Source: JAJDBU01 sp046756925 (lineage in GTDB: Bacteria > Nitrospirota > Nitrospiria > SBBL01 > JAADHI01). From it: 24,587 nt of DNA. The notes beneath the pieces were generated by a model. It ran no database searches. It saw only the letters and a list, made by a program, of their open reading frames with translations, and was not told where the DNA came from. Each line of letters starts with the position of its first letter. The first letter of the stretch is position 1. The position numbers and the translations under genes are program-made. Shown here piece after piece: positions 7,560-14,956 of this stretch. The DNA lies in NCBI GenBank assembly GCA_046756925.1, contig JBHHXH010000040.1, positions 1 to 24,587 on the forward strand, read 5' to 3'.

Positions 7560-8903
7560 CTATCTTTCCACTTCGCTTAAGACCTCCTCAAAAATGGTCA
7601 GTCCCTTTTCCGCTTCTTTCCGCTTTAGGGTGAGGGGGGGCATAAAACGGACCACATTTTCCCCGCAGCCCAAGACGAGGAGGCCTTTCTCGTAGCATCG
7701 TTTTACGATCCAATCCCTTTCGGATATCGCTTTTTCCTTGGTTTCCCGATCACGCACCAGCTCGATGCCGATCATCAGACCCATCCCACGGACATCGCCG
7801 ATAAGCCGATGCCGGCGCTGCATGTCCATCAAGGCTTTTCGGAGGACGTATCCCATCGCTTCCGCATTTTTCATCAGACGGGTTCTTAATAGATCGATGG
7901 TGGCCAAGGCCGCCTCGCAAGCGATGGGATTTCCCCCGAAGGTGTTGGCGTGGGATCCCGGTTCCCAGGTATCCATTATCGTGTCCCGTGCGATGAGGGC
8001 ACCCAGCGGCAGACCGGAAGCGATTCCTTTGGCAAGCGTCATGACTTCGGGGACATAGCCGAAATGTTCCGAGGCAAAAATCTTTCCGGTGCGGCCCATG
8101 CCGGTTTGAATCTCGTCGACGACCAGGACGATTCCATACGATTTGGCCAGTTTTGCAAGCTCCCGCAAGAAACGTTTGGGTGGGACGATATAGCCGCCTT
8201 CTCCTTGGATGGGTTCGACAAAAATAGCGGCCACTTCTTCCGGCGGCACCAGTTGGCGAAAAGCGGTCTCTTGGATCCAATTGAGGGTGTAATCCGTGCA
8301 TTTTTCAGGCGGGAGTCCGGCGGGCGGGCGGTAGGGATTGGGATAGGGTGCATGGATGACACCCGGTATCAAGGGCGCAAAGCCCTTTTTTTGAAGCGCT
8401 TTGCTCGCGGTTAAGGAAAGGGCGCCCATCGTTCTGCCGTGAAAGGCTCCGGAAAAGGCGATAAAGTAAGGCCGCTTGGTGAAATAACGGGTCAATTTCA
8501 TGGCGGCCTCTACCGACTCAGCCCCCGAATTGGTAAAAAAGACTTTCTTATGGAATTTCCCTGGGGCCAGTGCGGCCAATGTCTCCGCCAAATTTATTTC
8601 CGAAGGGTAGTAGAAATCGGTTCCGGACATATGGATCAAGCGCTTGGCTTGAGCCGTGATGGCTTTTATTATTTTTGGATGACAATGGCCGCTGGCCGTG
8701 ACGGCGATCCCGGCGGTAAAATCGAGATAGTGGTTGCCGTCCACGTCAGTGATCGTCGATCCCTTCGCCGATTCGACGACCAGAGGATATGCGCGTGTGA
8801 CGGAAGGAGAGAGGGCTTTGTGGTCTCTTCGGACCCAATGCCTGGCCTTGGGACCTCCAGCAGTGGGGTTCTTGTTGGTTTTCTTAATGTTTTTATTTTT
8901 CAT
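7560..8903 (-). CDS. Class III pyridoxal-phosphate aminotransferase (ornithine/GABA/putrescine type)
   Basis: The 447-residue protein is a fold-type I class III aminotransferase. It has the cofactor-binding segment NSGAESVEAAMK, AFHGRTMG, the Asp-containing VVDEIQTGMGRTG and the Schiff-base lysine Lys292 in LAKGIASG, followed by HANTFGGNP. Its N-terminal pattern (PKARHWVRRDHKALSPS) recalls the group that includes archaeal ornithine aminotransferases and amino-acid racemases, as well as 4-aminobutyrate aminotransferases. Sequence alone does not fix the substrate. ATG 8903 lies ten bases after the stop of the ureohydrolase gene and has AGGA at a suitable distance; earlier in-frame ATGs overlap that gene and are less likely. 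With agmatinase upstream it could handle putrescine or GABA; with arginase, ornithine. Confidence 0.85.
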   Translation of the reverse strand: MKNKNIKKTNKNPTAGGPKARHWVRRDHKALSPSVTRAYPLVVESAKGSTITDVDGNHYLDFTAGIAVTASGHCHPKIIKAITAQAKRLIHMSGTDFYYPSEINLAETLAALAPGKFHKKVFFTNSGAESVEAAMKLTRYFTKRPYFIAFSGAFHGRTMGALSLTASKALQKKGFAPLIPGVIHAPYPNPYRPPAGLPPEKCTDYTLNWIQETAFRQLVPPEEVAAIFVEPIQGEGGYIVPPKRFLRELAKLAKSYGIVLVVDEIQTGMGRTGKIFASEHFGYVPEVMTLAKGIASGLPLGALIARDTIMDTWEPGSHANTFGGNPIACEAALATIDLLRTRLMKNAEAMGYVLRKALMDMQRRHRLIGDVRGMGLMIGIELVRDRETKEKAISERDWIVKRCYEKGLLVLGCGENVVRFMPPLTLKRKEAEKGLTIFEEVLSEVER

Positions 8904-8913
8904 TTTCTTGTTC

Positions 8914-9840
8914 CTAACATAGGGTCGATCGTTCTCCTCGGGCTTTTCTGCGATGGACGAGACCGAAGAGTTCCATGATGATGCGAAGCGCGGCAAAACT
9001 GGTGATATCGGAGATATCCAAGGGAGGGGCGACCTCCACCAGATCGGTGCCGACGACGGGAAGGGGATCGAGTGTTCGTATGATCGTCATCAGGTCTCGG
9101 GTGCTCAGCCCGCCGCCGTCCGGAATGCCGGTTCCGGGTGCATAGGCGGGATCCAGGACATCGATATCGATCGAGAGGTACACGTTGGATAGATGACCGA
9201 GCTTTTTTACAATTTCGGCGCCGACCGAAGCGGGGCCGCGTTGCGCGACTTCATGGGCGGGAAAAACCTGGATATGGTGTGCTCGAATGAAGTCCAAACC
9301 AGCCGGTTCAAAACAGCGTGTCCCAACCAGAATTGTGTTTTCCGGAGAGAAGGATGTTGCTTCCAGCGTGCGACGAAGGGGGCAGGCGTTTGAATAAGGG
9401 GACCCCTGATACCGGTCTGAAAGATCGGTGTGGGCGTCGAAGAATATAAGACCGATCCGATTCGTGGTGCTTTGGTCGTATGCGCGATGCACCGGGATCG
9501 CGACAGAATGATCTCCGCCCAAGGTCAGCAAGAAGGCTTGCCGTATTCGTTTGGCAATTTCGGTTTCAATCCCCGGAAACGAAGCGACGAAATCCTCTCC
9601 GAAAGGGATATCTCCATCGTCTCTCACCAGAAGACGTGTGAGGATTTCTCCCGTTTCCAAGACAGGGGGGATTTCCGTGGAAAGTCTTCGGATACGATCG
9701 GGGCCACCCGATGCGCCGGAACGAAAGCATATCGAACCGTCATAAGGGAGACCGACGATCGTAATATCGGGCACCACCGTATCCTTGTGATGGAGACCGG
9801 CCCATCGCCCTCTTTTTTTATTGTGGGTTGTTGTTTCCAT
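8914..9840 (-). CDS. speB: Ureohydrolase: agmatinase or arginase family
   Basis: The 308-residue protein carries the full binuclear manganese site of the ureohydrolases: GGDHS (His111), DAHTD (Asp135, His137, Asp139) and SIDIDVLDP (Asp225, Asp227). Family members release urea from arginine or agmatine; length and overall pattern favour agmatinase (agmatine to putrescine), but arginase, guanidinobutyrase and formimidoylglutamase remain open. In the loop after the second metal motif the family often has Ser-His-Ala; here it is Ser-Asn-Ala (Asn151), near the substrate pocket. The gene is followed ten bases later by the aminotransferase, so the two enzymes probably act in sequence. A promoter with an extended -10 lies just upstream. 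Confidence 0.8.
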   Translation of the reverse strand: METTTHNKKRGRWAGLHHKDTVVPDITIVGLPYDGSICFRSGASGGPDRIRRLSTEIPPVLETGEILTRLLVRDDGDIPFGEDFVASFPGIETEIAKRIRQAFLLTLGGDHSVAIPVHRAYDQSTTNRIGLIFFDAHTDLSDRYQGSPYSNACPLRRTLEATSFSPENTILVGTRCFEPAGLDFIRAHHIQVFPAHEVAQRGPASVGAEIVKKLGHLSNVYLSIDIDVLDPAYAPGTGIPDGGGLSTRDLMTIIRTLDPLPVVGTDLVEVAPPLDISDITSFAALRIIMELFGLVHRRKARGERSTLC

Positions 9841-9857
9841 GAATCATCTTTTATCCA

Positions 9858-9884
9858 ATTATAGCAGACCGGCACTCTTGTCTA
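9858..9884 (-). promoter_or_regulatory. Promoter of the speB-aminotransferase unit
   Basis: Reading the minus strand, TAGACA (9884-9879) is followed after 15 bases by TATAAT (9863-9858), which has the extended TGC in front. The predicted transcript starts about ten bases before the ATG at 9840, a very short leader. The spacer is shorter than ideal, but the extended -10 compensates. Confidence 0.6.
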
Positions 9885-9921
9885 GGTCGCCGGGGATCCC
9901 AGAGGAGTGATGCGGGGGAAA

Positions 9922-10308
9922 TTAAAAGATGCCGATGCCACGCTTTCCAAAGGAAAAGGCGTCAATCGCAGAGACGATGAATAGGATGATGTTGAATATC
10001 CAAGCTTTGGCGGAATAGCTTGTGGTCATGTAGGCAAAGACGGCCAGCACGATAAACAATAACCCTCTGGCATATTCTCGTACATAAAGTTGGCCGAGGC
10101 CGGCGAAGATCAATGAAAATAATCCAGCCAAAACGCCTCCGCCATATCCTTTTACATCCGGAACAGCAAGAAAAAAGATCAAGATCAAGACAACGATGGA
10201 ACATTTCCATCCAATGGGCATCAGGTGAGGAAGCCTTAAGAAGAAAAGGGAAAAGGAACATGCGACCAAGGCCCTTACGAATACCGCCCGGGAGATGCGA
10301 TTAAGCAT
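9922..10308 (-). CDS. Small membrane protein with a TM2-like segment
   Basis: The 128-residue product has about four hydrophobic helices. Its middle part, with the pattern GLGQLYVREYARGLLFIV, resembles the Gly-rich 'GxGQxY' hairpin of TM2-domain proteins, and it ends in a short polar FGKRGIGIF tail. No biochemical role is known to me. Its ATG lies inside the end of the leucine dehydrogenase gene (8-base overlap), so it is probably translated by coupling and belongs to that operon. No terminator is seen between its stop and the speB promoter. Confidence 0.7.
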   Translation of the reverse strand: MLNRISRAVFVRALVACSFSLFFLRLPHLMPIGWKCSIVVLILIFFLAVPDVKGYGGGVLAGLFSLIFAGLGQLYVREYARGLLFIVLAVFAYMTTSYSAKAWIFNIILFIVSAIDAFSFGKRGIGIF

Positions 10309-11350
10309 TTTTATTGCCCGCCAACTGCATTTCGGCCAGCCGGTCGGCGGCCTCGGCGCTGGAGATCGAAGACTTCATTGAAAGGGAAAAAACCTCTTTT
10401 AAACGATTGTAGATATCTTCGATTTTTTTATAGGCTTTTTCTCGATTGTAGGTCTTCAATTCCTCGGAGATGTTGATCAACCCCCCGGCATTGATCACAT
10501 AGTCCGGTGCGTATAAAATGTCTTGCTCTTGAAGCAAGGTCACGTTTTGGGGTTTTTCAAGTTGGTTGTTGGCGGCGCCGGCTACGATTCGGCAGGATAG
10601 GCTTGGAATGGTTCGTTCGTTGATGATCCCTCCCAACGCGCAAGGAGAAAAGATATCGCAGTCGACCCGGTAGATCTCGTGTCCGTGAATCGGATCCGCA
10701 CCGAAATCACGTGTCGCCATCGCCATGCGTTCCGGATCCATATCGGATACAAACAGTTTTGCACCCGCCTCGTATAATAGCTTTGACAATGCATAGCCCA
10801 CTTTTCCAACACCTTGAATGGCGATGCGCCGACCCTCGAAGGACGGGTTTCCATAAGCGGCCTCCAGACAGGCGCGCATGCCGGAGAGCACCCCATAGGC
10901 CGTTGCGGGGGAAGGATCACCGCTTCCCCCTTCCGTTTCGGGAAAGCCGGAGACATGGGGCATGACTTTTCGCATTTCCACGATATCCGGGACGCCAATC
11001 CCAACATCCTCGGCGACAATATAGCGGCCGCTCAAGGTGGCCACGTTTTTTGCAAAAGCAATCAGCAAATCCTTGTTTTTGTCTTTGCGAGGATCTCCCC
11101 AGATAACACTTTTTCCGCCACCGAGGGAAAGACGGCTGATCGCCGCTTTATAGGTCATTGCCCGCGACAGTCGGAGAACATCGGAGAGTGCTGCATCGAA
11201 GTCATCATAGGGCCACATTCTGCACCCTCCCAGTGCAGGTCCGAGCGTGGTGTTGTGGATAGCAATGACGGCTTGAAGACCGGAAGCGGGATCCGAACAA
11301 ATCAATACTTGTTCGTGACCGGCAATCTTTATTTCTTTAAAGATGTCCAT
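10301..11350 (-). CDS. ldh: Leucine (branched-chain amino acid) dehydrogenase
   Basis: The 349-residue protein matches the leucine/phenylalanine/valine dehydrogenase family in length and motifs. A Gly-rich GPALGGCRM lies in the substrate domain. Lys68 and Lys80, in MTYKAA and LGGGKSV, stand at the same numbers as the substrate and catalytic lysines of Bacillus leucine dehydrogenase. The NAD-binding loop is IQGVGKVG (from 178). It oxidatively deaminates leucine, valine or isoleucine with NAD, or runs the reverse amination. The gene starts 22 bases inside the end of the metal-exporter gene and overlaps the next small gene by eight, so it is embedded in an operon. The link with a metal exporter is unusual and unexplained. 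Confidence 0.9.
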   Translation of the reverse strand: MDIFKEIKIAGHEQVLICSDPASGLQAVIAIHNTTLGPALGGCRMWPYDDFDAALSDVLRLSRAMTYKAAISRLSLGGGKSVIWGDPRKDKNKDLLIAFAKNVATLSGRYIVAEDVGIGVPDIVEMRKVMPHVSGFPETEGGSGDPSPATAYGVLSGMRACLEAAYGNPSFEGRRIAIQGVGKVGYALSKLLYEAGAKLFVSDMDPERMAMATRDFGADPIHGHEIYRVDCDIFSPCALGGIINERTIPSLSCRIVAGAANNQLEKPQNVTLLQEQDILYAPDYVINAGGLINISEELKTYNREKAYKKIEDIYNRLKEVFSLSMKSSISSAEAADRLAEMQLAGNKNA

Positions 11351-12342
11351 CGTCTGGGAGAAATCGTATGTCGGGCCTCAATCATTTTAGGGGGTTTTTC
11401 CGCCGACTCGAATTGGATCGCGGCATGGCCAATCTTAAATCGCTGGCAAAGGAGAAAATTGATCTTCTTTAAAAGGGTCGCCGTATCTTTCAAAGGCATA
11501 TCTTGAACCGATACATGCGCCGAAAGCGCATACATGCCGGAGGTGAGCGTCCATACATGCACATCGTGAATGTCCCTCACCTCATCGAACACCTTCACGG
11601 CGTCCATGACGCTGGAGGGGTCGATTTCTTTCGGTGTCGCCTCGAGCAAGATATCGATGGCATCCCGTATCAACCCATAGGCCCAATACAGGATGAGTAT
11701 GGAAATCAAAATACCGAGAACCGGATCGATCCACCACCATTCGGTATAAGCGATGATGGCGGCTCCCAGGACAACGCCGACGGAGGCCAAGGTGTCGCCT
11801 GCGAGGTGGAGTATGGCCGATTGGGTGTTTATATCGTTTCGCTCCGAACCACTCAAGAGCATGGCGGTCACCAGGTTCGTGACGAGTCCGACCAGCGCGA
11901 TGACCAGCATTGTCTGAGAGGCAACCGTCTCGGGTATATAGAAACGCTGGACGGCTTCGTATAAGATCCAAAAGGTGATGATCAGGAGGAAACAACCATT
12001 AAAGAGGGCGGCCAGGATTTCAAGACGGTAGAAGCCGTAAGACCTTCTTAATGTCGCCGGCTTGGCGGAAAAGAGAATGGCCAAAAAACTAATTAAAAGG
12101 GCGAAAAGATGGGTTAACATGTGACCGCCGTCGGATATCAGCGCGAGGCTGTTCGTTAAGAAGCCTCCCACGATTTCGACACCCATGACGACGGCGGTGA
12201 GTCCGATGGCCCAATAAAATTTTCCTTGATGGATGATCGGCGCGATGGACGATTCGCTGTCGTCATGGTGGCAAAGATCGAGCCGGCAAGCCGGCTCATG
12301 AAGATGAAGGGTGCCTTCATTTCCTTTGTTCGGGATATTCAT
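11329..12342 (-). CDS. Cation diffusion facilitator (zinc/cadmium-type exporter)
   Basis: The 337-residue protein has a His-rich cytoplasmic N-terminus (LHLHEPAC, LCHHDD), six predicted helices and a C-terminal cytoplasmic domain with the DIHDVHVWTL motif of CDF exporters. These proteins pump Zn2+ or similar ions out in exchange for protons. The membrane metal site is formed by helix 2 (His74 and His78 in DGGHMLTH) and helix 5 (His179 and Asp183 in HLAGD). Most relatives of the ZitB/CzcD group have Asp where His78 stands, so the site is three His and one Asp. The gene overlaps the small membrane gene upstream by ATGA and leucine dehydrogenase downstream by 22 bases. Confidence 0.9.
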   Translation of the reverse strand: MNIPNKGNEGTLHLHEPACRLDLCHHDDSESSIAPIIHQGKFYWAIGLTAVVMGVEIVGGFLTNSLALISDGGHMLTHLFALLISFLAILFSAKPATLRRSYGFYRLEILAALFNGCFLLIITFWILYEAVQRFYIPETVASQTMLVIALVGLVTNLVTAMLLSGSERNDINTQSAILHLAGDTLASVGVVLGAAIIAYTEWWWIDPVLGILISILILYWAYGLIRDAIDILLEATPKEIDPSSVMDAVKVFDEVRDIHDVHVWTLTSGMYALSAHVSVQDMPLKDTATLLKKINFLLCQRFKIGHAAIQFESAEKPPKMIEARHTISPRRWTSLKK

Positions 12343-12557
12343 TTATTTTTCGATTTTTTTTTGGACCAGAGCTGCCGCATGCCCCTCCAGGAGTAATAAA
12401 AAATGGCGATGAGGAGGAGTGACGAAATGACCAGGGTCGCTTGAGGGGAACTCGTGTAGAAGGCCACGGCAACATAAAACAAGACGGCGATTAGAAATTG
12501 CCCGATCAAGAGGTCGGTTAATCCTTTTCCTTCTTTTATTTTTTTGAGTCGGTTCAA
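12339..12557 (-). CDS. Small two-helix membrane protein, first gene of the CDF operon
   Basis: The 72-residue product has a basic start (NRLKKIKEGKG), two hydrophobic helices at about 15-34 and 40-56, and a very basic tail (KKKSKNK). No family is recognised. The TTG start at 12557 has AGGGA upstream. It ends in an ATGA overlap with the CDF exporter, so the two are co-translated; a helper or small regulatory role for the exporter is possible. Transcription probably starts about 117 bases upstream from the near-consensus promoter at 12681-12709. Confidence 0.7.
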   Translation of the reverse strand: MNRLKKIKEGKGLTDLLIGQFLIAVLFYVAVAFYTSSPQATLVISSLLLIAIFYYSWRGMRQLWSKKKSKNK

Positions 12558-12619
12558 AGGGATTCCCTACCTTCTGATGAGATTCAAGCGACCTATCTCG
12601 GGTTTTTGTGGATATGAAG

Positions 12620-12647
12620 AAAGTTCTATAAATAAAGTTCTATAAAT
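12620..12647. repeat. Perfect tandem duplication of a 14-bp AT-rich unit
   Basis: AAAGTTCTATAAAT occurs at 12620-12633 and again, without a gap, at 12634-12647. It lies in the predicted leader of the CDF operon, roughly 27-54 bases after the expected transcription start. Two equal sites at 14-bp spacing could be an operator, or a slippage-prone leader repeat. Confidence 0.8.
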
Positions 12648-12680
12648 ATAGTAAAAATATTTAAAAAGTACTCCATCGAT

Positions 12681-12709
12681 AGAATAGCAAAGGGCCGAAA
12701 AGGTGTCAA
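12681..12709 (-). promoter_or_regulatory. Near-consensus promoter of the CDF operon
   Basis: On the minus strand a perfect TTGACA (12709-12704) is followed after 17 bases by TATTCT (12686-12681) with an extended TGC before it. This is among the best sigma-70-type promoters in the window. It points at the small membrane protein and CDF exporter genes. Confidence 0.7.
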
Positions 12710-12905
12710 TAAAAGGAAGGGTCACCGGCTGGGATGGCACATATCCATCTAAAAAAAGTGTGTGAACGTATCGTCGTTTGCGCCGTTTTATTAAAGTGGT
12801 TCCGGATCCATGCGTGAAAGGTCTGAAATGTGGAATATCGGTCCATTGCGTTTCATGGCGATTCGATAAAACCGCCTATTTGCAGTGGTGTCTCATTCTT
12901 TATTT

Positions 12906-12914
12906 TGATATAAT
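12906..12914 (+). promoter_or_regulatory. Extended -10 promoter for the lipoprotein gene
   Basis: TGATATAAT combines a TG extension (12906-12907) with a perfect TATAAT (12909-12914). There is no -35 at normal distance. It would give a leader of about 110 bases before the TTG start at 13032. A small CCATCC/GGATGG hairpin (12924-12937) falls in that leader. Between this element and the leftward promoter (12710-12905) I see no gene. Confidence 0.5.
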
Positions 12915-12992
12915 CCACGCAGTCCATCCCCGGATGGCATTTGGAGATGCCTTTCGATCTAAAAAATTTTCGGGATGGAGGATGCATTGCCT

Positions 12993-13019
12993 GCGATGCG
13001 GTCTGCATCGCGATTTTTT
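12993..13019 (+). terminator. Intrinsic terminator-like hairpin ending at a Shine-Dalgarno (possible attenuator)
   Basis: GCGATGC (12993-12999) pairs perfectly with GCATCGC (13005-13011) around a five-base loop. GA and six Ts (13014-13019) follow. The next bases, AGGAG (13020-13024), are the ribosome-binding site of the lipoprotein gene starting at 13032. An upstream GATGCA (12981-12986) can pair with TGCATC (13004-13009) and so compete with the terminator stem, as in attenuation systems. Confidence 0.6.
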
Positions 13020-13031
13020 AGGAGAATACCT

Positions 13032-13595
13032 TTGATAGATTACAAAACGACATTTAAATTGTTCATTCGTGGCTTGTTCCTTTTAGTGATTTCTTTAACG
13101 CTTGCGGCTTGTATGGCGGGAAAGGGCAATCAGGCTCTGATGCGCCCGAAAGAACCCTCGGCGCATCAGATTCAACCCTTGGATCCGGAAAAAATAAAAG
13201 TCGAGATGGTTTTGTCTCGAAAGTGGAAGAAAGAGGCCAAGGTCATTAAAGAAAAATTACGCAAGGCTTCCGTCAAGCGGGTGATGATCCAATACGTCCG
13301 TGTGGGCAATCCGCCGACGAACCTTGTGATCGGGCGGGACATTCCGGCGGATATCGCAAGGCTCGCCATTGAACTTGCCTTGGCCTACAACAAGGATATC
13401 CATACGATTCTTCCGGAATTCAGGTTTTTTCCTCATTATATTGCCATTGGGTCGTCGGCTTTTGACGAACAGGCTGAGATACCCATCTTTCCTGAAGACC
13501 TGGAACGCCTCCGGGATCCCAGTCTTTCCACCGAGGAATTTCACGCGCTGTATCGCTCTCTGACAGGGGAAGATGAAGCGCTTCCAACCTATTAA
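13032..13595 (+). CDS. Predicted lipoprotein of unknown function
   Basis: The product has 187 residues from TTG 13032, chosen because AGGAG lies seven bases upstream. A basic start and a hydrophobic stretch end in LTLAAC, a good lipobox with Cys27 as the lipidation site. The mature part has a lysine-rich, probably helical section (residues about 48-78, KWKKEAKVIKEKLRK) and then a mixed region containing NLVIGRDIPADIARLAIELA, which suggests an alpha/beta fold. No family is recognised. It is monocistronic, probably driven by the extended -10 promoter at 12906-12914 and limited by the hairpin before its start. The C-terminal third is acidic and may face the periplasm. Confidence 0.75.
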   Translation: MIDYKTTFKLFIRGLFLLVISLTLAACMAGKGNQALMRPKEPSAHQIQPLDPEKIKVEMVLSRKWKKEAKVIKEKLRKASVKRVMIQYVRVGNPPTNLVIGRDIPADIARLAIELALAYNKDIHTILPEFRFFPHYIAIGSSAFDEQAEIPIFPEDLERLRDPSLSTEEFHALYRSLTGEDEALPTY

Positions 13596-13712
13596 AATCT
13601 TTTTCGCGGTGGTAATGCATGTAATCCAATGGCGCCATCTTTCTTTAAGGACTCAGCGCTTCGATGTCTGATGTTTACGATTTATTCGGATAGTTGCTCT
13701 CTGGCCGTTGCT

Positions 13713-14069
13713 TTATTGGGGAATCTTTTCGAGCCAGTCGATGATTTCAAGGATTTCGTTTTTGCTTAAAACACTTTCAAATGCCGGCATGCTCCCGCGC
13801 CCAAAAATGACTGCATCGACGAACTTGTCGTGGGAGATCGTTCGGCCAAACTGCACCAATGGCGGTGCGTTTCTACCTCCTTCGCCCAACCAGCCATGAC
13901 ATCCGTGGCATTTTACATCTAGACGCATTCTTCCTTGGTAGATTTTTCCTCCCAGGTGGTCCGGTAGCGGCGTTTCTTTGGTCGTACATCCTTGGCTGAA
14001 AGAGGAAAAGATCAGGATGAATACCCATGAAAAGAGAAGGTAGGGTTTTTCGGTTTTCTGTTCATCCAT
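13713..14069 (-). CDS. Small monohaem c-type cytochrome, possibly membrane-anchored
   Basis: From ATG 14069 the product has 118 residues. It opens with a hydrophobic signal segment that ends in FSQGC, which could be an atypical lipobox (Cys28). One haem-binding CHGCH follows (Cys54, Cys57, His58), and Met94 in GSMPAF is the probable sixth ligand. This is the class I cytochrome pattern: an electron carrier in the periplasm. An alternative start at 14120 overlaps the stop of ppsR as TAATG and adds 17 residues before the signal; it fits translational coupling but makes an overlong N-terminus. Neither start has a clear ribosome-binding site. It is the last gene of the folC-lptD-ppsR series. Confidence 0.85.
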   Translation of the reverse strand: MDEQKTEKPYLLFSWVFILIFSSFSQGCTTKETPLPDHLGGKIYQGRMRLDVKCHGCHGWLGEGGRNAPPLVQFGRTISHDKFVDAVIFGRGSMPAFESVLSKNEILEIIDWLEKIPQ

Positions 14070-14119
14070 GGGATTCGTTTTAAGAAAAGGCCATAATACG
14101 GATGACCTTATCACGCGCA

Positions 14120-14947
14120 TTATTTCTTGCTGTTACGGATCCACATCATGACATCCGTTGCGACCTCTTCGATCGCTCGGCCGGTGACATCTACTACGCC
14201 CCACTTTGGATGCTGTCGATAGATCTCCCGGCAATATTGAAGTTCCTGAATGATTGCGTCGATGTTTGCGTAATTCGACCGCTTTTGTTTCAATCTTTTT
14301 AATCGGGCGGTTCTGAGTTCCATCAGCCTTTTAGGGTCGATGATCAGCGCGACCACGCGTGTCGGATCGATTTCTTCCAAGACGGTTTGTAGAGGGAGGT
14401 TATAAATGATCGGAATGTTCGCAACTTTAAACCCGAAGCGTGCAAGATAAATCGACAGCGGGGTCTTGGCCGTTCTGGACGGCCCGACCAATACGATATC
14501 GGCCTGTGGAACCCCGTGGAGGTTTTGTCCGTCATCGTGTTTTACCGTGAATTGCACCGCTTCGACACGTCCGAAATAGTCGGTGTCGATTCGATGCAAG
14601 CGGCCGGGCTCGGCATGCGCCGGTTTGTGAAAAAAGTGGCTCATCGCCGTTAAAACCGGGCCTAAAAGATCGATGGCCAACAGGCCCGATTTGTGGGCTC
14701 CTTCCCGTATTTTCATTCGAAGGGCCTCTTCGACGAAGGTGAAAATAATGAGTCCGGCATCTCTTTTGGCTTCTTCGAGAATACCCGATATTTGGACATC
14801 CGACCGGATATATCTTTTTCGGTGTACGCTGATATCCGCATTTGTAAATTGCGCCATCGCCGCTTTGAAGATCTTCTCGGCCGTCTCTCCAGTCGAATCG
14901 GAGATAAGGAAGATATGCGATTTATCCACTTTGGGCGTATCGGTCAT
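14120..14947 (-). CDS. ppsR: PEP synthase (or PPDK) regulatory kinase/pyrophosphorylase
   Basis: The 275-residue protein is a member of the DUF299 family: SDSTGETAE near the N-terminus (from residue 16), the P-loop GPSRTAKT (155-162) and DVTGRAIEE near the end. Family members phosphorylate a threonine of phosphoenolpyruvate synthase or of pyruvate phosphate dikinase with ADP and remove it with phosphate, switching the enzyme off and on. The target is not encoded nearby, so which enzyme it controls is open. ATG 14947 is preferred to the TTG at 14953 because AGGGG stands six bases before it. It begins nine bases after lptD ends. Confidence 0.9.
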   Translation of the reverse strand: MTDTPKVDKSHIFLISDSTGETAEKIFKAAMAQFTNADISVHRKRYIRSDVQISGILEEAKRDAGLIIFTFVEEALRMKIREGAHKSGLLAIDLLGPVLTAMSHFFHKPAHAEPGRLHRIDTDYFGRVEAVQFTVKHDDGQNLHGVPQADIVLVGPSRTAKTPLSIYLARFGFKVANIPIIYNLPLQTVLEEIDPTRVVALIIDPKRLMELRTARLKRLKQKRSNYANIDAIIQELQYCREIYRQHPKWGVVDVTGRAIEEVATDVMMWIRNSKK

Positions 14948-14956
14948 TTTCAACCC

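Noticed and set aside
12975..13031. In-frame upstream ATG that would extend the lipoprotein by 19 residues
   Set aside because: It lies within the attenuator hairpin region, lacks a ribosome-binding site and spoils the signal peptide; TTG 13032 has AGGAG at the right distance.
12778..13035. An 85-codon plus-strand frame before the lipoprotein gene
   Set aside because: It runs through the promoter and the terminator-like hairpin and its product has no protein-like features.
13629..13640. ATGGCGCCAT palindrome between the lipoprotein and cytochrome genes
   Set aside because: There is no room for a loop and the following T run is broken; more likely chance than a terminator.
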